NCBI GenBank assembly: GCA_002415485.1
Contig: DHYU01000061.1
Span: forward strand, 15,064-33,798
DNA: 18,735 nucleotides
Direction: 5' to 3'
DNA from: Proteobacteria bacterium UBA5122
GTDB taxonomy: Bacteria; Pseudomonadota; Gammaproteobacteria; Tenderiales; Tenderiaceae
The position numbers and the translations under genes were made by a program. Below, one piece after another: positions 13,716 to 18,735 of this stretch (its first letter is position 1; each line of letters starts with the position of its first letter). The notes beneath the pieces were generated by a model, which worked only from the letters and a program-made list of their open reading frames with translations, ran no database searches and was not told where the DNA came from.

Positions 13716-13747
13716 AAACGCCATTCAAAACTACAGGGAGTGTTGTT

Positions 13748-14440
13748 GTGATTGAGATAATTCCCAATTGGCATCCGTTTTTTGTCCATTTTACGGTGGC
13801 ATTGCTGCTGGTGTCGGTGGTGTTGTATCTGGTGGGGTGGTTGGCCAAATGTGAGCAGGCGACCTTGGTTGCGCGTTGGAATCTGTGGCTGGGTGCCGGG
13901 GTGAGCTTGGTCACGCTGGCGGCGGGGTTTCAGGCCTTTAACACGGTGGCGCATGATACACCCTCACATCTGGCGATGATCGAACATCGCAATCTGGCCT
14001 TGATCACCGCTGTGCTGCTGTTGCTATGGTGCGCCTGGTCGGTGGTGTTGCACAAAAAGGCCAAGGCAGTCGGCGGTGCATTTGTGGTGTTGGCCTTGTT
14101 GGTTGGCGCTATGGTAATGAGCACGGCCTGGCACGGGGCTGAGTTGGTGTATCGCCATGGTTTGGGGGTGATGTCGCTGCCTGATGCCGATGCCCATGAT
14201 CACGCGGGCCACGATCATGGTGGGCATGCGCATGGAGATGCCGGGCATGGGCATGGTGATATTGGTGGCCATGATCATGGGGATGACGGTCATCATGGGC
14301 ATGATGATCTGTCTGCAGAGGAGCCCATGATGGATGAGATGCAGATTAACGATGCAGTGGAGAGTCGACCGGCAGCGGTCAGCGATCATCACCACGGCGA
14401 TGACCATGCGCACAGTCACGATCATGACCACAAGCACTAA
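13748..14440 (+). CDS. DUF2231-type membrane protein with His-rich C-terminal tail
   Basis: A 230-residue protein starting at GTG 13748; GGGAG (13736-13740) seven bases upstream decides this start. Residues 1-145 match the DUF2231 (COG4244) pattern: NWHPFFVHFTVAL at the N-terminus with conserved His, four predicted membrane helices (about 11-31, 46-63, 83-101, 109-125), and an EHRNLALIT loop before the third. Helix histidines (H9, H14, H74, H80, H129) could hold a metal or haem, though this is inferred. From residue 150 a hydrophilic tail holds 22 histidines in HDHGGHAHG-like repeats separated by an acidic segment (EEPMMDEMQ), suggesting Zn, Ni or Cu binding; a single side of the membrane is implied. 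The family function is unknown. The 3' end overlaps the cytochrome gene by 17 bases, supporting translation coupling and a shared role. Confidence 0.8.
   Translation: MIEIIPNWHPFFVHFTVALLLVSVVLYLVGWLAKCEQATLVARWNLWLGAGVSLVTLAAGFQAFNTVAHDTPSHLAMIEHRNLALITAVLLLLWCAWSVVLHKKAKAVGGAFVVLALLVGAMVMSTAWHGAELVYRHGLGVMSLPDADAHDHAGHDHGGHAHGDAGHGHGDIGGHDHGDDGHHGHDDLSAEEPMMDEMQINDAVESRPAAVSDHHHGDDHAHSHDHDHKH
14200..14310 (+). repeat. Imperfect short repeats encoding the His-rich tail
   Basis: The stretch is built of variants of GGCCATGATCATGG and GGGCATG units that encode HDHGG- and GHGH-like residues. It is a coding low-complexity repeat and may vary in length between strains by slippage. Confidence 0.6.
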
Positions 14441-14864
14441 ACCCATATGGATGGCGGCGGCGCTGATGGCGCTGGCGGCCTGCGATGCGCCGCAGCAGCT
14501 GACTTCAGAGGAGGTGGTCCCTCGTTTTCATGATCCGCAGCAGGTCGCGATGGGGGCGCAGGTCTATCAGCGGCATTGTGCGACATGTCATGGTGCGCAG
14601 GCGGAAGGTGCGCCCGATTGGCGTTATCGCGATGAAGAAGGCATGTTTCCACCGCCGCCATTAAACGGCAGTGGCCATGCCTGGCATCATCCGCGTGCGT
14701 GGCTAAAAGAGATGATCTTGAACGGCAGTCCGCCAGGGCAGGGGCGGATGCCGGCATGGCAAGGCAAGCTATCGGTCGAGGAGACTGAGGCGGTGATCGA
14801 GTGGTTCATGTCGCAGTGGCCGGAACCGGCCTATGTCGCCTGGTATAAGATGCAGCATCGCTGA
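14424..14864 (+). CDS. Lipoprotein cytochrome c (single haem)
   Basis: A 146-residue protein. The start at ATG 14424 gives a lipoprotein signal: a Lys-containing n-region (MTTSTKPIW), a hydrophobic core and the lipobox LAAC with C20 as the lipidated cysteine. The haem-binding CATCH motif is at 52-56 and a probable axial methionine is M109 in GRMPAW, making a class-I cytochrome c of the c5/cbb3-subunit size. A Pro-rich loop (FPPPPLNGSGHAWHHP) lies between. It would be anchored in the periplasm. The gene begins inside the preceding His-tail gene (17-base overlap) and has no separate Shine-Dalgarno, so it is probably coupled to it. Longer in-frame starts upstream would lose the signal peptide and lie within the upstream gene. 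Confidence 0.87.
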   Translation: MTTSTKPIWMAAALMALAACDAPQQLTSEEVVPRFHDPQQVAMGAQVYQRHCATCHGAQAEGAPDWRYRDEEGMFPPPPLNGSGHAWHHPRAWLKEMILNGSPPGQGRMPAWQGKLSVEETEAVIEWFMSQWPEPAYVAWYKMQHR

Positions 14865-14888
14865 GGGAGTGGAAAAAGGGGAGAGGGG

Positions 14889-15014
14889 ATGAAGCAAGAG
14901 TCGTGGCTGGAGAGTCTGTTGACCATTGGCGAGGGGGAGTTGCCGTGGGGGTTGTTTCTGATGGCGGGGCTGGTCTTTGTTTTGATTTTGATCTTTAGAA
15001 CATTGACCAAGTAG
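14889..15014 (+). CDS. Small single-helix membrane protein (41 residues)
   Basis: An ORF below common length cut-offs that starts at ATG 14889 and ends at TAG 15012-15014. A GGGGAGAGGGG purine run directly upstream provides a strong ribosome binding site. The product has a polar N-terminus (MKQESWLESLLTIGEGEL), then one strongly hydrophobic helix (residues about 19-36, WGLFLMAGLVFVLILIF) and a short RTLTK end, a typical small membrane-protein layout. The spacing of 24 bases after the cytochrome c gene and the same orientation suggest one operon and perhaps an accessory subunit of the same envelope redox unit. It has no recognised family; function is inferred only from position. Confidence 0.65.
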   Translation: MKQESWLESLLTIGEGELPWGLFLMAGLVFVLILIFRTLTK

Positions 15015-15054
15015 CAGCGTTGTTGATGAAGGATGAGGGGCTGACGCATCGGGT

Positions 15055-15083
15055 TTGAGGCTGAGGATTGAACGGCGTATATT
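15055..15083 (+). promoter_or_regulatory. Candidate sigma-70 promoter for ppk2
   Basis: TTGAGG (15055-15060), a 17-base spacer and TATATT (15078-15083) sit just ahead of ppk2, giving a leader of about 25 bases before ATG 15115. ppk2 may thus be expressed separately from the cytochrome cluster. Confidence 0.5.
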
Positions 15084-15114
15084 GAAAAGGCGACATCAGC
15101 GATGCGAGGTGATG

Positions 15115-16014
15115 ATGAGCGACAAGACCGTAGACCTAAACGGCGAGCAATTGGGGATAGATGCCTTGTTGGCCCGTTATCGGGCGTTGGAGCATGACTA
15201 CAACTCACTCAAGCGGGCAGATGCCACGCGGCGCCTCAAGCGGCAGAGCGAAGATCAGCTCAAGCCCTTTCAGGCAGAGCTGATCCGTCTGCAGAGTTAT
15301 CTGGAAGAACAAAACAAACGCATGATCATTTTGTTCGAGGGACGTGATGCAGCGGGTAAGGGCGGCACGATCCGCCGCGTGACGCGCTATATGAACGAAA
15401 AGCACTATCGTATCGTTGCGCTCGGCAAGCCTACCGAAGAGCAGCGCACGCAGTGGTATTACCAGAAATATATCTCTCAGTTTCCACGTGGCGGCGAGAT
15501 CGTGTTATTTGATCGCAGCTGGTATAACCGCGCCATGGTCGAGCGGGTGTTCGGATTTTGTACGGAAGACGAATACGAGAATTTTATGAATGGTGTGGCC
15601 GGGTTTGAGCGTGACCTGGTGCGCCACGGTACGATTCTGCTGAAGCTCTATTTCAGCGTCACCAAGGAAGAGCAGGCGCGCCGTTTCGAACGACGTCGAA
15701 CGGATCCGCTACGGCAATGGAAGTTGAGTGAGGTGGATCTGCAGGCGCAGGATCGTTGGGACGAGTTCACCGATGTGAAATACGAGATGTTAAAACGCAC
15801 CAACACCATTGAGTGCCCGTGGACGGTGATCCGTTCCAACGACAAGGATGCGGCGCGGCTCAATGCGATCAAGGTAATCTTGAACTCGGTCAAATATGAA
15901 CATGTGAATAATCAATTGGACTATATGCCCGATCCGACTGTGGTGGTGTCGGGTGCACGTGAACTGGAGTTGATGAATGTACAAAAGATTGAAAGCGGCG
16001 CCTTTAAGGCTTAA
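15115..16014 (+). CDS. ppk2: Polyphosphate kinase 2
   Basis: A 299-residue PPK2. The Walker A region is FEGRDAAGKGGTIRR (74-88), followed by TEEQRTQWYYQKYISQFP and the Walker-B-type FDRSWYNRAMVERV (132-145), the standard signature of the family. A lid-type FERRRTDPLRQWKLSEVD segment comes next. The length and one-domain layout fit class I PPK2, which usually phosphorylates ADP or GDP from polyphosphate (nucleotide recycling); nucleotide specificity cannot be read. The start at ATG 15115 is chosen because GAGGT lies four bases before it; ATG 15112 is the alternative, and the in-frame TTG 15055 overlaps the promoter. The last 38 bases overlap the next gene. Confidence 0.95.
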   Translation: MSDKTVDLNGEQLGIDALLARYRALEHDYNSLKRADATRRLKRQSEDQLKPFQAELIRLQSYLEEQNKRMIILFEGRDAAGKGGTIRRVTRYMNEKHYRIVALGKPTEEQRTQWYYQKYISQFPRGGEIVLFDRSWYNRAMVERVFGFCTEDEYENFMNGVAGFERDLVRHGTILLKLYFSVTKEEQARRFERRRTDPLRQWKLSEVDLQAQDRWDEFTDVKYEMLKRTNTIECPWTVIRSNDKDAARLNAIKVILNSVKYEHVNNQLDYMPDPTVVVSGARELELMNVQKIESGAFKA

Positions 16015-16309
16015 GGCAGGTGTAGTGGCACTGGGGTTGGTGACCGCCGTGCCCGTGGTGCAGGCCGGGGAAGACTGGTTTCTGATGGGACGCAATGGTC
16101 AGTGTATGGAGATGGGGACCTTGTTTGCCAAGATGCCTGATCTGGCCCAGGTCAAAACCCCGCAGCAATACATCGCGATCATGGAGGCCAAGGGCAATCA
16201 GATGGAGAGCAGCGTCAGCAGCGATGCCAAAGGCAAAACGTATCGTGTGCGTGTCCCCGCCAAGGGGTTAACGCTGACCTTTGTCGAGCCAGGGGTGTGC
16301 CCGCTGTAA
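15977..16309 (+). CDS. Small periplasmic protein of unknown function
   Basis: A 110-residue protein that begins inside the end of ppk2 (38-base overlap, another frame). The start at ATG 15977 is supported by GGAG seven bases upstream and by a good Sec signal: basic n-region (MYKRLKAAPLRLK), hydrophobic core and VQAGE, with cleavage near residue 30. The mature part (about 80 residues) has the FLMGRNGQCMEMGTL opening, a helical KTPQQYIAIMEAKG segment and an ending with GLTLTFVEPGVCPL. The two cysteines probably form one disulfide. I do not recognise the family. The overlap with ppk2 suggests coupled expression. Confidence 0.75.
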   Translation: MYKRLKAAPLRLKAGVVALGLVTAVPVVQAGEDWFLMGRNGQCMEMGTLFAKMPDLAQVKTPQQYIAIMEAKGNQMESSVSSDAKGKTYRVRVPAKGLTLTFVEPGVCPL

Positions 16310-16337
16310 TCGGTGGCGTTGGGTGCGCGTGAAATTT

Positions 16338-16365
16338 GGGGCAGGGGACTGCCCCTTTTTCTTTT
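16338..16365 (+). terminator. Intrinsic terminator of the ppk2 operon
   Basis: GGGGCAG (16338-16344), loop GGGA, CTGCCCC (16349-16355), then TTTTTCTTTT. A perfect seven-pair GC-rich stem with a U-tract. Confidence 0.92.
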
Positions 16366-16395
16366 ATGCGGATTCAAAGTGTCTTTTGATGTTGT

Positions 16396-16429
16396 AAAAA
16401 AAACGAGGGAGGAATTGCTCCGCCCTCGT
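16396..16429 (-). terminator. Intrinsic terminator of the large 16453 gene
   Basis: On the minus strand ACGAGGG (16429-16423) pairs with CCCTCGT (16409-16403); a smaller GGA/TCC pair lies in the loop. Seven further T follow (16402-16396). It is back to back with the plus-strand terminator. Confidence 0.9.
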
Positions 16430-16452
16430 GTGGTCGATCATCCCTTCGTTGA

Positions 16453-18735
16453 TTAGATGCCTACACAGTGTTCACCGATCGCAGGCAAGGTGACACAGGC
16501 TTTAGGTGCGGGGTTGAACAACAGGCGTCCACCCAGTACATCCTGACATGCTCCGTTTGGACAATAGCCTGCAGCGATGTGGCCACCAGCGCCTCTGTGG
16601 CTTAGGTTGATCGTGATGTCGCCGCGCACATCGGCGAGTTCTGGCAGCGCTTTAATAGTCTCTTGTGCGGCAGTCAGTGCCAGGGTTGCTGTGTCTCTGG
16701 CGACGAACAGGGCAGATACGCGAGGGTCCATGTCGATGGGGGTGTGAATGGCCGCTTGACGGACGCCTTCCAGTGTTTGGCGTGCGAACCATAAGGCGCC
16801 TTGTGCAACACCGCGAGCGGTGTGCAGGCTACCTATTTGGGTATATGCCCAGGCAATAGCCCCACTGCGCCATGCGGCCTCAGCAGAAAAGCTTGCCCAA
16901 CATCCAAGTGATTGCCACCAGGAACAGCTACTGGCCCAGCGACGCTTTTGCTCAATCATGTGTCTGTGGTGATTGATAACATTGTGTTGGTGTTGGATCT
17001 GGGTGTTGAGCGAGTTGATCTTGGCAATCTCTTTGTCGATGTCTTGCTGTGCTCTGCTTATGTTCTGTGCATCACGGTTGCGTTCAGCTTGCACAATGTT
17101 GCGTTGTTTTTGGATTTCGTTATTGACACGATTCACCTCGTTCTGCGCCTTTCTCAGCTCTATCAGACTGGCGTCATTGAGCACGGACAGTGGAATGATG
17201 AGTGCGGTGTGCCCTTGCAGTAGAAAACCGCTGTTGGTGATTTCACCGGCGACAGCAATCTTGCTGATAGGCGTATTGTAATCGATGGCTAGGAAGGCGC
17301 CTTGTGACGAGAGGCGGACTTCTCCCTTGTTGATGATGCCAATACCACCGGCAGTGACGTTCATATTGCCACGCAGGGTGAGTTCAAAATCAGCCGCGTT
17401 GTGGAAAGGCACGTAGACATCGACCTCTACCGCGTTGGTGAAATTCACGAAGGGGAGTGTTGGTCCATGTGCAGATGTGCCTGTTAAACGAAAGCCGTTG
17501 GCATCGATTTGCATGCTGCCGTTGATGTTGCTGAGGTCGCCAATGTTGATGCCGGTCAGTGTTTGAATGGCTTGAAAATCGAGCGCATAACTACCTGCGA
17601 TACGCAGGTGTGATTGATCGTTTACCTGTACGTATCCGCGACTGGTTTCCAGGCCAAACATGCCGGACACTTGCAGCGTTTGTTGGCCGGGGCTGAATGG
17701 CATGCCTTCGAAGAGTTCCCATTGACCGGCTTCCATGTTGCCGGACAGGAAGATTGTCAGCGGTGCATCGCCCGCTGTGGTGGAGGTGGTGATGCCAAGG
17801 CTGGCATCGCCGAGGTCCAGTGTGGCCTGGAGTGGGCCAAAGATGGATAAGCCGAGAGAAATACCGCCATTACCCCCCAGTTTGGTATCCGGTGGCAGGG
17901 TTTCGAGTTGACCACTGCTGATGGCCTCGACGATTTTATTGATCTGGGTACCTGGGGTTTGTGTGACCAAGGAGCCATCCAGTTCCAGTAGTATCGGAGG
18001 GATAGGGATGATGCCGTCGATGACGACGTTGCCATTAAATTCGGTGTAGCTCTGCCCCAGCGCCAAGGGTGATTGTGCAGCGAAAGGAATCTGTCCCTGA
18101 TAGGAGTAACCCATGCCCCAGTCTTGGCTGTTGTCTTCGCTTTCGTCATCGCTGATTTCTATACCAACGCCAGGGCTGACGGGGGTGAAGCCTGCATATA
18201 CATAGGGATCGTTGGCATTAAAAACGACGGTGACGCCACCATCGACACCTGCGCCTAAACTAATGTCACCGCTCTCCACTTCTTCGCCAAAGGCAGACTG
18301 GGTGCTCATGAATAGGTATTTAACATCATCCTGTGTGTGACCGCCGAGGGCGCCGATGTGTCGGCCAAGGTCGTAGCCGAGGTTGGTCATGACTGTTTCT
18401 TGGCTGTTGATTAGGTTGCCAGGGGCGCCAGGAATCTTGCCCAAGTTGCCGAGTGGCAGAATGGCTTGCAGTTCTGCCAATGGAACGGCGGCCTTGCCGT
18501 TGATGGTGTTGAGTTGGTTGTGCTGAAAGGTGACTCTGATATCAACACTGCTGAGCCGGGTGTCCGCACTGGCCAATGGATTTGCCAATGACGGTGACGG
18601 TAGCGGGATGAAGGCCTGGTTTTTGATCACAAAGGAATGTGTGCCTTCTATCTCGATATCTGATTGTTTAGCCTTCAATACAACTTTGCCATTTGCGTCT
18701 TTGATTTCGCAGATGGTGTCGGCCGATGAATGGGC
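16453..18735 (-). CDS. Large beta-rich protein with coiled coil, N-terminus outside window
   Basis: The frame is open from the window end to TAA at 16453, giving at least 760 residues; an apparent start at 18678 is only an internal TTG, since reading continues through to 18735. The first part (to about residue 500) is rich in Gly, Asn, Asp, Thr and short hydrophobic strands, with repeated themes such as GDISLGAGVDGG, GNGGISLGLSIFG, GNMNVTAGGIGI and GDITINLSHRG, suggesting a beta-helical or barrel-like exported surface protein. An acidic stretch (ISDDESEDNSQD) occurs around residue 200. Residues about 520-597 (near 17170-16945) form a charged coiled coil (RKAQNEVNRVNNEIQKQR). After a Trp/Cys-rich loop (SSCSWWQSLGCW) come helices and a Cys-containing C-terminus (YCPNGACQD). 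No family is recognised. The visible part has no signal peptide; that would lie upstream. Confidence 0.75.
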   Translation of the reverse strand, partial: AHSSADTICEIKDANGKVVLKAKQSDIEIEGTHSFVIKNQAFIPLPSPSLANPLASADTRLSSVDIRVTFQHNQLNTINGKAAVPLAELQAILPLGNLGKIPGAPGNLINSQETVMTNLGYDLGRHIGALGGHTQDDVKYLFMSTQSAFGEEVESGDISLGAGVDGGVTVVFNANDPYVYAGFTPVSPGVGIEISDDESEDNSQDWGMGYSYQGQIPFAAQSPLALGQSYTEFNGNVVIDGIIPIPPILLELDGSLVTQTPGTQINKIVEAISSGQLETLPPDTKLGGNGGISLGLSIFGPLQATLDLGDASLGITTSTTAGDAPLTIFLSGNMEAGQWELFEGMPFSPGQQTLQVSGMFGLETSRGYVQVNDQSHLRIAGSYALDFQAIQTLTGINIGDLSNINGSMQIDANGFRLTGTSAHGPTLPFVNFTNAVEVDVYVPFHNAADFELTLRGNMNVTAGGIGIINKGEVRLSSQGAFLAIDYNTPISKIAVAGEITNSGFLLQGHTALIIPLSVLNDASLIELRKAQNEVNRVNNEIQKQRNIVQAERNRDAQNISRAQQDIDKEIAKINSLNTQIQHQHNVINHHRHMIEQKRRWASSCSWWQSLGCWASFSAEAAWRSGAIAWAYTQIGSLHTARGVAQGALWFARQTLEGVRQAAIHTPIDMDPRVSALFVARDTATLALTAAQETIKALPELADVRGDITINLSHRGAGGHIAAGYCPNGACQDVLGGRLLFNPAPKACVTLPAIGEHCVGI

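Noticed and set aside
14200..14310. Short repeats as a CRISPR or non-coding repeat array
   Set aside because: The units are short, imperfect and in frame, and encode the His-rich tail of the membrane protein.
18676..18678. Start codon of the large minus-strand protein
   Set aside because: The codon is an internal TTG without a ribosome binding site, and the frame stays open to the window end, so the true start lies outside.

Overview
The window looks like a chromosomal segment of a GC-rich gammaproteobacterium. The evidence is the set of housekeeping genes typical of that class (yrfG, nudE, cysQ, rsmJ, slyX, rimO), together with PPK2, a PEP-CTERM surface protein and class-I cytochrome c. The genus cannot be read from the sequence; a sulfur-oxidiser or Chromatiales-like relative is only a guess. 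I found no rRNA, tRNA, CRISPR array, transposase or integrase gene, so this does not look like a recent mobile island.

Layout. (1) 1-4259 is a dense housekeeping block. It holds the end of a WbuC-type cupin gene and a PLP-dependent D-cysteine desulfhydrase/ACC-deaminase-like gene. These converge on yrfG, which diverges from a tight nudE-cysQ-rsmJ-slyX operon. (2) 4260-11028 is a run of seven minus-strand genes. In transcription order they are a degenerate histidine-kinase-like protein, rimO, an exported pentapeptide-repeat protein, a shortened and divergent MoeA-like protein, a FixJ-type response regulator, a secreted protein of unknown function and a small cysteine-rich protein. (3) 11029-11392 is a non-coding stretch before a PEP-CTERM protein gene (11393-12049), which ends in a strong terminator that can work in both directions. 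(4) 12152-13540 is a minus-strand pair: a ComFB-family protein followed by a soluble histidine kinase whose catalytic core resembles the CqsS/LqsS/PhcS quorum-sensing kinases. (5) 13748-16309 runs on the plus strand: a four-helix DUF2231-type membrane protein with a long His-rich tail, a lipoprotein cytochrome c, an unlisted 41-residue single-helix membrane protein, polyphosphate kinase 2 with its own promoter, and a small periplasmic protein whose start lies inside ppk2. (6) 16338-16429 holds two back-to-back terminators, followed by a large minus-strand beta-rich and coiled-coil protein (16453 to the window end) whose N-terminus lies outside.

How the genes may work together. The first block covers nucleotide house-cleaning (NudE, CysQ, YrfG) plus ribosomal RNA methylation. 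The signalling genes are the least ordinary part. They comprise a putative cyclic-dinucleotide-binding ComFB protein paired with a quorum-type kinase that lacks a membrane sensor and a receiver, a second kinase-like protein that has lost the key phosphotransfer and ATP-binding residues, and a response regulator with no adjacent kinase. The DUF2231/cytochrome/small-membrane-protein cluster looks like an envelope redox or metal-handling unit. No complete new defence or mobile system is visible.
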